DNA of 64,000 nucleotides from Azolla caroliniana (taxonomy: Eukaryota; Polypodiophyta), in NCBI GenBank assembly GCA_043228905.1, contig JBHGNT010000007.1, positions 13,578,001 through 13,642,000 of the forward strand, in the 5' to 3' direction. Below the pieces are notes generated by a model, which saw only the letters and a list, made by a program, of their open reading frames with translations, had not been told where the DNA came from and made no database searches. Shown here in pieces: positions 1-9,676 of this stretch. The stretch's first letter is position 1, and each line of letters begins with the position of its first letter. Position numbers and translations under genes: made by a program.

Positions 1-2442
1 TACGGCCGCGGTCGTTTTGTTCTGAAGGGCTCGGCCTTCCACCTGGTTCGTCAGATCCTCCCGAGCCAGGACCAGATACCGCATCTGTCCTACTCCCATC
101 GGCATCGTCACCAGATCTACCATCCATTTGAAGTGGATGGTCGGAGGGTACGTAGGGTGTAGCTCGTCCCGATGTCGGGCTATGGAGTGCATCTGACAGC
201 TCTCGCAAGTTGTCACGAACCAATGCACGTCCCGGTACAGTCCCGGCCACCAGTACTTCCCCTTTATCTTCTCGAACGTGGCCCACGTTCCACGGTGTCC
301 AGCCCAAGGGCTGTCGTGGTAGGCCGTCAACAGCTCCTCTTGTTCTTCCTTCATTACCACCACCCGAAGCGGGACACCATTCCTCTTCTTCGGGTGCTTC
401 CATAAGTATCCGTCCCGGAGAAAGAATTGGTATGCTTTCTTCCGGATCCGGTTGGCCTCGTCCCTCCATGACGCATCCGGCGTCATTGTCCTCAAAAACC
501 CACCGATCTGTAGCCACTCGCCGTCGTACTTGCTCTCGTCGAAGCCGTTAAGTGCCGGAGTGCTCGTCCCATCGGTCGTCACGTACGCCGCCTCGAAGAA
601 GTCCACCCCGACTTCTTCGTCCTCCGAAACCATGCCGCCCTCGTCATCAAACCTCGCCCTCGAAAGCATGTTGGCCATGGCGTTGTCCTTTCCGGAAATG
701 TGTCGTATTTCCGGGTCCAGGGACTTGATGTACGCTATCCACCTGAGCATCGCTAGGTCCGATGTCGCGCATCCGGAAACCATGCCGAGAATTGGCAGGC
801 AATTCGTCTCGATAATCACTTCTGTCCCGATCAGGTAGTCTTTGTCGGCCTTTACTGCCGAAACGATACCCCAGAGTTCGCGTTTAACCTAGGCGTACCC
901 TCGTTGTCGCTCACTGAGGACCTTCGCGCCGAATCGGATCGAGAACCGAATGCCGTCCTCATTTTCTTGGTTGACGACCCATCCGATCCCGGTCGGGCTC
1001 GTATCCACCGTTATGTATACCGGGGTACCCTTCTCGTAGACAGCCTTCCGGAGCACTGGTGCTGCCGCAAGAGCTTCCTTCAGCTTCCGGACTGACTCCG
1101 TGTGCTCGTCTCGCCACTCGAATTTTTGCCCCTTCTTCAGCAACCCGTATAGTGGTTCCGCAACGTGGGCGTAATGCGGGATCCATATGTGGTAGAATGC
1201 GCATGCCCCCAAGAACCTCCGAACCTCCGTAACCAAGCTACAGTCGGTCTTCATCGCGGAGATGGCTTCTACTTTTGCCGGAGACGGCTTCCGGCCATAG
1301 GGTCCACACAAGTGTCCGACCACCAGGATTTCTGATTGCCCGAAGGCCGATTTCTCCCCGGAGAAGGTGAGCCTCGCATCCTCTAACCTTTGTAACACCT
1401 TCTCATAGTCGTCGATGTGTGTCGCCACGAACCGCCGGCATCCGTCCGGCCCGAGTGTCCCATCCTTCTCTTCCACCGGGCACCCTTTGATCGGGATGTC
1501 GTCTAGAAACGGCATGGTGATGTCCGGGATGCAATCCCTCAGTACCTTGTTCATCACATTCACCATGTGGGCCACCGAGTTGGTCCCTCCTTGTGGCAGG
1601 GTACACATTCGCACTAGGCCGAGGGGAGTTCGCATCATCGTAATGTCTCTGCTCTCCACGGCTAGCTGGAACTGGTCGTACCCCGAGTACAGATCACCGA
1701 CCGAGTAAATCGACCTTCCGGCAAAGGCCTCCGCGAACTCATCTATGGTCGGTCCGATTCCTGCGTTTCGAATGGTCACTCTGTTGACCGGCTGCAGGTC
1801 TTGAATGAAGCGCAATGTTCCGTTTTTCTTCGGTACGGTAAACCATCGGTTCGAGTATGGGGCACTCGACGGTTCGAGAATGCCCATACTGACTTTCTGC
1901 CTTAATAGCTGCATCAACTTCGGGATGTGAGCTCTCGGTACTGGAATCGGCTTGAGATTCCACGGCACATGCGGTACCGTGAATATCACCATCGGCTCCA
2001 CGATTGTCGGGTCTACACACCCGATCTCATCCGGTGAGAATGCGAAGGCTTTCCCGTGCCTTCCGAGCATTCTCCGAAACCGGTCTTCTTCCGCCGGCAG
2101 TAGGAATCCGCCCCCACCGATCTTGAGCTCCCGGAGCGTCCCGTCGGTGAAGGTGTGTCCTATGCAGAACGGATCTCGTAAACTGGGGTCCGACGCAATC
2201 CCTCTGATTCGGGACTCGCTGCCCTCCGATAAGGGTGCCGCGACTGACCTTACCTTCCGGTCCACAGTCTTGTACTTCGTGCTAACTCGGGCCGTCCGAT
2301 CCGACCCAAGCCCTTGACTGAAGTTCGCGATGACTTCGTACATCTCTTCGGAACATACCGGTATCGTCCGGTCTTCGTTAAGGTCTTCTCCGGCTACCTT
2401 CCTCAACATCCCCAAGGTGTCGTCGAAGGAGACCGCCTCCAC
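1..2442 (-). pseudogene. pol: reverse transcriptase, RNase H and start of integrase, FLDD gypsy element
   Basis: The 517-residue open part contains RT motifs in order: WFTVPKKNGTLRFIQDLQPVN (about residues 200-220), YSVGDLYSGYDQFQL, MRTPLGLVRMCTLPQGG, and the catalytic FLDD at residues 312-315 (bases 1498-1509). An FSGEKSAFG / VGHLCG thumb region follows, then RNase H with ITVDTSPTGIGW. An in-frame TAG near 890 replaces a probable CAG (Gln) and the frame continues through KRELWG and the rest of RNase H. Further on is an integrase zinc region with paired His and CESCQ, followed by the start of the catalytic core (WMVDLVTM) at the window edge. The copy is non-functional through the TAG and the upstream frameshift. 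Confidence 0.85.
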
Positions 2443-2672
2443 GGCTCCGCTGATTTCCTCATCCGGGCCGAGAACTCCGCACGCTCGAAGTCACTCCTCT
2501 ACCCTTGCCTTTCCTCGGCCAACGATGCCGACTATCATACACCCTCCGTTGTTGGAGAAGCAAATTTTTCTACCTATCGTACAAGGTTTCTTCGGTTTCG
2601 GTTCTATCGTACAGCTGTGGGGTCTTTCCCGAGTGTCCGGACTATCTCGGCCCCACGCCTTGGCAGCCCTCT

Positions 2673-3794
2673 CTAAAAATCCTCTCGGTTCTCGCCACCA
2701 AGGGATTCGCGGTTTCGCTCGTGGTTCGGCCGCACCATCAGAAATTGGACCGAATGGCGCCCGTCTTGGCTTTTGACCCTCGCGTAGGCCGAACCGTTGT
2801 TCAGCACCTTGGTCTCCATTTGCGCCACCGTGATGTATGGTTCCCCTAATATGACCGGGTGCGAGGACGTCTCCTGCACGAAGAAGTGCTGGTCAATCTC
2901 GACGTTGCCGATCTTGACTCGCGCGTTCGGGCAGGCCCCATGCAGTTCCTCGGTGGCGCGCGTCGCCGCCCGTATCTTCCACCCGTGCTTGGTGTTGATC
3001 GGCCATTTTCCCTTCTTGTAGAAGTCCATGGACATCAGGTTTATTTCCGAACCGTGGTCCACCAGTGCCACCACCGGTTCCTGAACATCTCTGATCTTCA
3101 CCGGGGTCTCCGTGGTCGCTCAGGCCCAGTGTGGCCTCGAATAGTGGCTCTCCGCCCACTCATCTTCCAGCGCCATGTCGTCGATGTGCGTCGTCCGCAC
3201 CTCCACAGGTCTTTCTGGTTCTGTCTCCGTCGACAGCCTCTTCCGCTTTACCAAGTCCACAATGGAGTTGTGGAACTCCTTCTTGGCGATCCCTAGCACC
3301 TCCCGCAATGACAGCTCCACTTTGTTGTCGAGGATCCGTTCTTCTAGGACCTTTCGAAGGTCCGGGGCCCTTTCTATTTCCGTCCCCAGTTGGTATCCGC
3401 CCTTCCTGGGGTTATCTTGCGTGCTGGATCCACCAGCTTCGTTCCGTCGTTGCCCGAATCGGGTCTTGTATCGTTGTGAGGGCCCGGCCGCTCCGGCTTT
3501 CCCCACTCGTTTGTCTTCTACCAGAGCCTCGTAGTTCTGGCAGGCGGCTTCTACGAAGCCCGTCTTCTCCTCAACCGGGTCGCTCCACCCGGTTATTTCC
3601 TGGACCCGTCTCTCGGCGCGGTCCGCTTCATCTTTCCTCAGCCGTGCACCGGCGAGGCCTTCCAGCATTGCTGACCAGGATCCGGCTTTGCTCTCCTTTC
3701 GGGCCTCGCTGCCCCCGACCCGAATACCGGCCGACGCCGAGTAGTGGATGGCCTCCACGTGTCGGACCGCTGCCTCTTCCATCAGTCTCTTCAT
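2673..3794 (-). pseudogene. gag C-terminal linker plus retropepsin-like protease, FLDD gypsy element (broken)
   Basis: The first ~224 residues are a charged, partly helical linker rich in Glu, Arg and Lys with no fold I recognise. It ends at a TGA (3120-3122) where CGA (Arg) is one base away. The same frame continues into a protease-like domain with ALVDHGSEINLMS as the active-site region and the later hydrophobic HPVILGEPYI flap-like segment. The catalytic triplet is Asp-His-Gly where most retropepsins have Asp-Ser/Thr-Gly. A relic copy at 29.4-29.6 kb carries the downstream part of the same domain. A frameshift separates this segment from the reverse transcriptase. Confidence 0.7.
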
Positions 3795-3812
3795 ACCTCC
3801 TCCCCCGTCGTT

Positions 3813-4795
3813 TCAGTTTAGGGCCCTTCTGGTATCACCGACATGCACCCGGCCTTCCCACAGGTACACCATCCGGTTCCTCAACGCCTTTGCGAAATCG
3901 CCGCAGTCCTTCCGAATGTGGCCGACCTCGTCGCACCACATGCACCTGTTCCCTGCTACGGGCCGTCGGTCACGAGCCGGTTCGCCGCCTTCCCTTCGAG
4001 TCTGGGCGATCTGGAGATCCTTTATCGCCCACGTCAACTCCTCCAGTGTTGCTCCTCCGGACGAGTCATTGACCATGCCGGTCGGAGCCGACCCGGTTTC
4101 GAGCCACTCCCGGGTCTCTACCCTTCGCCCTTGCGGTGCCGGTTCAAGCCTCGTTGCTGTGGCAGAGCCCGCACCGGCCGCCCCGTTGTCAGCCCATTCT
4201 CGCCGTTTGTCGAAACGGCCACAAACTCTCTTAACCGCAGCCCAGTCGGTCGTCAGTCCGTCTTCGGTTTCCAGCAAGGAGCCGACTTGATCCCGGTCCC
4301 GTTCGTCCACCGACTTGACGAACAGTAGGACCCGGCTCGTATCCAGAACGGTTCGGTCAAGCGCCGAAAGGCGCGCAAAGCGTTTCTTCCCTTGCCGGGG
4401 GACTCCACCCATCCCATGAAGTCCCGTTTCGAAAGCCAGAGCGCGTCGTCCAGCCCGTATTTTTCTAGGAGTCGGCCTTCGAACTCCTCCCAGGTACGGC
4501 TCTCCGCCCGTACCTCGAGCACCTCCGCATGGATGCTCGGCATCGCCACTCGAGGGAACCCAGCAAGACGCCTCTCTTCCGGAATGTCCCGCATCAGCAT
4601 CTCTGCCCCGTAGGACGCCAAATACTTCGTAGCATCCTTTCCGCTGAACCGGCCGATCGTACCGACGACCACCTCAATGGCTCTGTCGAGGGCGCCGGTG
4701 CCCTCGCGTGCACTCAATATCTGATCCACGGTCGAAGCCATGGCCTCCGCAAGATCCGACCCCTTCATCTTCTGCTCTTCTGCCGCCTCTTTCAC
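3813..4795 (-). pseudogene. gag N-terminal and zinc-knuckle part, FLDD gypsy element (broken)
   Basis: Gag forms the retrotransposon particle and binds its RNA. The first ~150 residues have the helical gag pattern (RFSGKDATKYLASYGAEM, then a tryptophan-containing EFEGRLLEKYGLDD segment). A nucleic-acid-binding knuckle CMWCDEVGHIRKDC (C-x2-C-x4-H-x4-C) follows. The two halves lie in different frames, so a frameshift sits near 4350-4380. A TGA at about 3813 ends the second half, and the same frame reopens immediately and continues into the next segment, so that stop is a point mutation rather than the natural end. The first start codon is not obvious; the frame may extend toward the LTR. Confidence 0.75.
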
Positions 4796-4811
4796 GTCGG
4801 GTTCACCAAGA

Positions 4812-5371
4812 TGTCGAGGTATTCTTCGCGGACGCGTGGAATGAGGCGGGACCTCGGGGGTCTTGCACCGAAAAGCAAGAGAGAAAGGAGAAGGGACCCG
4901 CTACGTGCGATCGTAGATTCACAGGGACACGGCCCTTCGACACAAAGACGCGAGTGGGACGCCGACACAGAGAGACACGAATGTATGTATATATATATTA
5001 ACAAAGAAAAACAACGAGAAGCATGAAGTCGGCTACAACGGAACAAGCCGGCGAACAGATGTCGATGCCTGTTCGTAAACGCTCAGAAAGAAAGGAGTAG
5101 GTTGGAGGTGCTGCCGGAAGCACTCGGGCATTCCTCAGAGCAGCGCGAGCCTCCCGAAAACCAGCACAGAAAGAATCTACGGAGTATGGAAGAGAGAGAA
5201 TCCTTCGGCCCACAACCCGACAACACTTCGTCCTCTCTATCGTCGATCCCCTTCCTCTCCCCTGTCTCCCTCCTTTTATAGGCAAGAAAGGAGCCGTTTC
5301 CCATTAACTTCCTACCTGCCGAATCTACCTGCCTAGGATCTTCTATGTACCTAATCCTCTCTTATGTACAA
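4812..5371 (-). repeat. Probable 5' LTR of the FLDD gypsy element
   Basis: Read on the minus strand the stretch starts TGTTGTACAT and ends CTCGACA, giving TG...CA ends, and it contains a TATA box. Just inside, TGGTGAACCCGACGTG could be a tRNA primer site starting with TGG, but I cannot name the tRNA. The second LTR lies outside the window, so neither boundary can be confirmed by comparison. The inner boundary is the less certain one, because an open frame can be read back across it into gag. Confidence 0.5.
5272..5283 (-). promoter_or_regulatory. TATA box of the FLDD gypsy LTR
   Basis: The minus strand reads CCTATAAAAGGA, a strong TATA box. Transcription would run leftwards into gag, which begins about 480 bases further on. 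Confidence 0.55.
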
Positions 5372-6461
5372 CATAAGGCGTATGTGCATGAAGAGCCGGT
5401 TCCTACGCTCTGGGGCACCGATTCCGCTTGTGGACGGTTTTCTTCACGACAATGGGTCTCCCGTCGTCCTCATCATCTATGTGGACGACATGCTACTCTC
5501 CGGCCGACATGCCGAAGAGCTCACCGAACTCGTTCGGAAACTGCGGTTGAAGTTTTCCATGAAGGACCTCGGTCCGGCAAGACACATACTTGGTAGGAAG
5601 ATTAGTCGGCATCGTGATAAACGACAACTTTTCTTGTCTCAAACCGACTACATCGGACGTGTCTTGGAACGCTTCAACATGCACTCGACCAAGTCTGCTT
5701 CGACCCCACTCCCCATTAACCTTCGACTATCTCAGCAAGACTGCCTGACATCCGGTCTAGAGGGGGAAGATATGAAGTCAGTACCATATGCACCGGCAGT
5801 CGGCTCCCTTATGTACGCAATGGTCGCGACACGGCCTGATATTTCTCACGCCATAGGCGTCGTCAGCAGATTCATGCACAACCCAGGCCGATCGCACTGG
5901 AACGCAGTCAAGCATGTGTTCAAATATCTAGCTGGCAGAAAAGACCACGGCATTCTTTTCGGCCCAAACTCAACCTCAGGCGTAGTCGGTTACACCGACT
6001 CGGACTTCGCCGGCTGTGTGGACAATCAGAAATCAACAACCGGATATTGTTTCAAATTCGGCAATGGAGCAATCTCGTGGAAGTCGAAACTTCAGGAGTG
6101 CAGAGCCACCTCAACGACCAAAGCGGAATATGTAGTTGCATCCGACACGGCAAAAGAAGCTGTATGGCTCAGTCGGCTGGCGCACACATTTTGACAGGTC
6201 GACCTCGACTCAGCTCCAGTTGTCTACAGCGACAGTTAGGGTGTTGTTGCTTTGTCAAAGAATCCGGTTCACCACAACGCCTCCAAGCATATCGACGTTC
6301 GATATCACTTCCTTCGGGACTGCGTCATTTCAGGGAAAATTGGTCTCGAGAAGATATCCACAACCGATAATGTCGTAGATGGAATGACCAAGTGTCTTTC
6401 GGCGGATCGTTTCCGGTCCCTTCGGCACCAGATGGGCATAATGAAAAATCGGTTCGGTTAA
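5372..6461 (+). pseudogene. copia pol C-terminal part (RT and RNase H), copia-1
   Basis: The reading begins inside the RT palm with HDNGSPVVLIIYVDDMLLSG, whose YVDD is the copia catalytic motif, then FSMKDLGPARHILG, VPYAPAVGSLMYAM, TRPDISHAIGVVSRFM, and the RNase H segment YTDSDFAGCVDNQKSTTGY. A frameshift precedes the YVDD segment near 5420-5445 and another follows the RNase H core near 6195-6240, after which HHNASKHIDVRYHFLRD and the C-terminus ending at 6461 appear in a different frame. The order and motifs are those of Ty1/copia pol. The copy is 5' truncated and cannot be functional. Confidence 0.85.
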
Positions 6462-6719
6462 AGTCGGACACATAGCACAGGATGGTTTTGGACCACCGAT
6501 ATCGGTTCTTTGAGGATCGGCTTCAACTCGTCCGACCCGACCGGTTCGGTCTTTTGTCTTTGGATCCTGCCGACTCTAACAAAACCGATCTGTCTAATAA
6601 ACCTTGTATATACCTGTAATTTTTTAGATAACCCATGTATACGCCCATTACGAGGGAGTGTCGAATACGAGTGTATAATGGCCGTATTCATACTGTCCCT
6701 TCGAACAAGCCAAGTTTGA

Positions 6720-6780
6720 GCTATTTCTGTAAATAGCATAAAGGGCAGTTGCCCTAAGATAGTCACTATATAAAGTGACT
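6720..6780 (+). promoter_or_regulatory. Triple hairpin with TATA box in the last loop (copia-1 LTR)
   Basis: Three perfect inverted repeats follow one another: GCTATTT/AAATAGC (6720-6737, loop CTGT), GGGCA/TGCCC (6743-6754, loop GT) and AGTCACT/AGTGACT (6761-6780, loop ATATAA). The TATA box TATATAAA lies in the third loop and stem. Confidence 0.7.
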
Positions 6781-6857
6781 TTGTAACCTTTAGTTAAGGT
6801 TGTTGTTGGTTGTCATTCTTTGTAACTCTTGCTATTGGAATATAACGTTTGTTTGTG

Positions 6858-6858
<1 letters not shown>

Positions 6859-6911
<53 letters not shown>
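6859..6911 (+). repeat. (CT)n microsatellite in copia-1 LTR
   Basis: About 53 bases of pure CT lie some 90 bases downstream of the TATA box, in what would be the transcribed leader of the LTR. Confidence 0.95.
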
Positions 6912-6914
<3 letters not shown>

Positions 6915-7231
6915 TATGCGCATACACAGGTTCTTCTTCATCACGAATGTTGCTTGCACTTCCGCATTGACAGCCTTGTCCCCAACACGCCCGACACTCT
7001 GAATATGATTCAGGCGCTCTTGGTGTATGTGACCTTGACATCTCTACTCTCTGAACTCTTCACTGCACCACGTACACCGCATAACCTTCTAGCCTAGGCC
7101 ATGTGCGTACTTCGGTCGTTGGCCGCTTACATGTCGCGTGTTCTTCGACGAGACCACACCCCCCCCCCCCCCCGGATCGGCAGACGTTCATCTGAGTACT
7201 TCCAGAAGACAACCACGCCCTTGCCCTCTTT

Positions 7232-8658
7232 ATGTTGTACCCTGAAGCCACTGATGAACCCTCACGACCGACAGGTGACCTCTTCCCCCAACATCTCCCT
7301 ATTTTGTTTCTCGAAGGCATGGCCTACCTCCATACTGCCATCACCCCGGACTTAGACATCACCGACCTGGTATGTTTCGCCTGCCCTTCCTATGTCAGGA
7401 TGCAAGTCAACGAAGACCAGTTGGCCCAACTCTTCACCAAGCTGGTGCGCTTACACCGAATCTCCGACACCCTTACTTGCACCCTGTTGGAGAGCGCTAC
7501 TGCTTGCGTACCCCCTTTCGGTTTCCTGTGGTTAATACGCGCTTGGCAAACCGCCTGGGACGTCGAGGTTCGTACTCACATATTCAGCATTGAATGTGCA
7601 GCATTCAACTGGCCCACCGATCTCGAGGCTAACGACATGCAGGAGTTAGCCCTCTACCTTGACATCTCTCATGAGTATCAACTTATGACTTTTGATGAGG
7701 CTCGTGCCCGCGCACTCCTACCCTCGCACCCCACTCACCCCCCGTTTGAGATCAACCCGGAGTGGGACCTCGACTCACCCAATGATCCCGACAACCAACC
7801 ACACCCCCATGCCCTAACCCTACCTCATCCCCGCCGCCACCACACCCACCTCCAAGCCCTCCCCCCCCCCCCCCCACCACCACCACTCCCCTCTCACGCA
7901 CCCACACCTCAGCGAACACCACGTACCTGATCACACACACCCCATGTTTGGCTGCAACCCCTTTCACACCACCCCCCTTGCCCATCCCCGTTCCTCCCCA
8001 CCTCCCACCTCCCACCTCCCCACCAACCGATCCTTTCCCACTCCACACACGAGTCATCACAGACCCAAGTTGGGCATTCACAGATGTCATCCTCCGCAAA
8101 GCCCTCCCTTTCAACCACCCCCTTGCGCACCTCATGCTCCACCAACAACTCCCCTCTCCCATCTTCACTACACCCCCGCTACTACACGACACGAGCGCCT
8201 AATTCAATGATGCGACATTCTACGCTGATTTGGTCGATCGTTACCAACTCATCCACGGCCTCCAAGCAGCTCTCGATTACATCGAACACGGTACAGGTTG
8301 GGACACCCACCTCGATAACCAATCTATCGCCCCTGTCCCCTGGGAGTTTGATTTCTCTGAGACCCCCCTACTCCTCACCCGCCTCTACACCTACTACCCC
8401 GAAGTCGCCTCCGAACCCCAAGTCGACATCTTCCTTTACCCACACATTTACCGAGATAAGATGTCTACTTGGGCAGCCGCAAACCCCACCTCAACTCGAG
8501 GATGGCGCCACCCGGTGGTCGACCCTCTAATCGAACCACCTGGCATCCAACCCCCCGTGGCGCCTCCCCTAGTTCGAGCATGTGTCCTTCCGGGAATGGT
8601 GTGCCCCACACGCTCCAGAGATGCGCGCCAACCCCACCTTTTTTCCCCTCCCTCGTAG
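7232..8658 (+). pseudogene. Element X open frame, first part; unknown function
   Basis: I do not recognise this protein. A 232-residue frame (7232-7930) has a mixed helical, Trp- and Leu-containing region (LLESATACVPPFGFLWLIRA, then WDVEVRTHIFSIECAAFNWP) and ends in a Pro/His-rich tail with a run of prolines encoded by a 15-base C tract at 7861-7875. Coding character returns in another frame at 8206-8658 (DLVDRYQLIHGLQAALDYIE, then PWEFDFSETPLLLTRLYTYY). Frameshifts separate the parts. Codons are strongly C-rich at third positions, unlike the surrounding retroelements. There is no signal peptide, knuckle or catalytic motif that I can see. Confidence 0.45.
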
Positions 8659-9225
8659 TTGACCATGGCACGACTTTCAAGCAACCTAGACACAACTACC
8701 CACCCTCCAGTTCAACTGGCCCATGTCTCCACAACCCCCACACACATCTCCAATGAAAGTTGGAATGATCCAGGTCATGCGACGTTTCCTCCGTACATAT
8801 CTCGACGTCCATGACCCCGACATTCAAACCAGTCTTCGTTTTCTGCAACGGTTACCCATACTCCTCGACTCTGGCCCTTATGAAACCCACACATTCAAGC
8901 AACACAACCACCTGGCATGGGGTCTTGCCTTTGATTTGAATAAAGGCCCCACACATCGTCAACTAGTCGGCCTCTGGACCTGCGTCAACATGCTCCCTGC
9001 CATCTACAAACGGGATTTTGAAACCATGATCAACACACGTGTTTTTCCCGCTTACATAAGTTTTGGTAGAAATCCCCCCTCTCCCTTCGCCGGCTACAAC
9101 ACTGTCATAACTAGACTCGAACCCATAACCTTTTGTTACACAGGTCGAGACTTTACCATTAGGTTATGAATTGTAATTTGAAGGATATTATTTTCATTTA
9201 GGTTTTATTGGGAAATTGATGTATA

Positions 9226-9273
9226 TTCCAGATTTCTCTGGAACATTCTAGAAACTTCAGGAGTATTCCTGAA
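9226..9273 (+). promoter_or_regulatory. Ten-unit heat shock element array in the 5' LTR
   Basis: Alternating GAA and TTC cores occur every five bases: TTC 9226, GAT 9231, CTC 9236, GAA 9241, TTC 9246, GAA 9251, TTC 9256, GAG 9261, TTC 9266, GAA 9271. Seven are perfect and three have one mismatch. Contiguous inverted nGAAn units are the binding site of trimeric heat shock transcription factors. The array ends five bases before the TATA box. Confidence 0.85.
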
Positions 9274-9278
9274 GACAC

Positions 9279-9285
9279 TATAAAA
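9279..9285 (+). promoter_or_regulatory. TATA box of the chromovirus LTR
   Basis: TATAAAA followed by GGAGG. The expected transcription start, about 25-32 bases downstream, is near 9305-9312. Confidence 0.8.
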
Positions 9286-9309
9286 GGAGGCGCAAGGCAT
9301 TAGTTCGAA

Positions 9310-9323
9310 CCAAATCGGTTCAA
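9310..9323 (+). other. Predicted transcript 5' end, complementary to the primer site
   Basis: CCAAATCGGTTCAA lies at the spacing expected for the transcript start. Its last 12 bases (9312-9323) are the exact reverse complement of TTGAACCGATTT at 9578-9589, just inside the LTR. In Tf1 and sushi-like elements the RNA 5' end folds onto such a site and primes its own reverse transcription. Confidence 0.6.
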
Positions 9324-9390
9324 CGCCAGTCTTAAGCCTTCTAACTACTGTTGTATATCTTCCTTCATATAATACATATATCTTTCGCAT

Positions 9391-9392
9391 CA

Positions 9393-9442
<50 letters not shown>
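9391..9442 (+). repeat. (CT)n microsatellite in 5' LTR leader
   Basis: About 50 bases of CT lie roughly 90-130 bases downstream of the predicted transcript start. The 3' LTR copy (14715-14738) is about half as long. Confidence 0.95.
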
Positions 9443-9446
<4 letters not shown>

Positions 9447-9575
9447 ATTCCTTCTCTCAAAGTTCGACACCTCTCATAGTACTAATCCTTCTCTGTCTTA
9501 GTACTATTCCCCAACAATAGTACTAATCCTTCTTTTAGTACTAATTCCTTCTCTGCCTTAATAGAGTTCCTGACA

Positions 9576-9593
9576 GTTTGAACCGATTTTTGG
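9576..9593 (+). other. Candidate self-priming primer-binding site
   Basis: The 12-base complement TTGAACCGATTT starts two bases after the LTR end. After a 2-base bulge, GG could pair with CC at 9310-9311. No TGG-initial tRNA-type site is present at the LTR boundary. Confidence 0.6.
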
Positions 9594-9676
9594 GTGCATG
9601 TCTGGTCTTTTCTCTCCCTCTTCCTTCTGTCTCCCTCCTTTCCTACTAGTCTCCTATTTCCCTTTTCCTTCATCCC

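Larger units (their letters stand above)
1..5371 (-). mobile_element. Ty3/gypsy-type LTR retroelement with FLDD reverse transcriptase (3' part off-window)
   Basis: Reading leftwards the element shows a promoter-bearing LTR, gag with a CCHC knuckle, a retropepsin-like domain, reverse transcriptase, RNase H and the start of integrase, which is the Ty3/gypsy domain order. The window edge cuts it inside integrase. The right edge at about 5371 abuts a copia coding fragment that begins abruptly, so this element probably inserted into that copia copy. The RT active site reads FLDDI and the RNase H region has the KRELWG-type sequence I associate with elements abundant in basidiomycete genomes; that resemblance is from memory. 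The frame is broken by stops and frameshifts, so this copy cannot encode a full polyprotein. Confidence 0.85.
5372..6972 (+). mobile_element. Ty1/copia fragment: 3' end of pol plus 3' LTR (copia-1)
   Basis: The fragment contains copia RT C-terminal half, RNase H, a purine tract and one LTR. Its 5' part is missing exactly at the edge of the FLDD gypsy LTR, so the rest is expected on the other side of that element beyond the window. Confidence 0.8.
6659..6972 (+). repeat. 3' LTR of copia-1
   Basis: A purine run CGAGGGAG at 6651-6658 precedes TGTCGAATACG, and the likely end is GCATTGACA at 6972, giving TG...CA with a TGTC/GACA inverted terminus. It includes a TATA hairpin and a CT microsatellite. 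There is no partner LTR in the window, so the 3' boundary is inferred. Confidence 0.55.
9103..9575 (+). repeat. 5' LTR of the chromovirus
   Basis: It starts TGTCATAACTAG and ends TTCCTGACA. It contains a heat-shock-element array, a TATA box, a CT microsatellite and, near its end, several diverged copies of a TAGTACTAATCCTTCT-like motif (9478-9555). Confidence 0.97.

Noticed and set aside
3131-4072. 313-codon plus-strand frame, Pro/Ser/Arg-rich
   Set aside because: It lies antisense to gag of the FLDD element; the composition is what GC-rich gag gives in the opposite frame.
7752-8192. Gly/Val-rich minus-strand frame
   Set aside because: Antisense of the Pro/His-rich C-tract region of element X; low complexity only.
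9205-9444. Frame with Arg-Glu repeats next to CT runs
   Set aside because: Translation of the LTR microsatellite; equivalent frames occur at every CT/GA tract.
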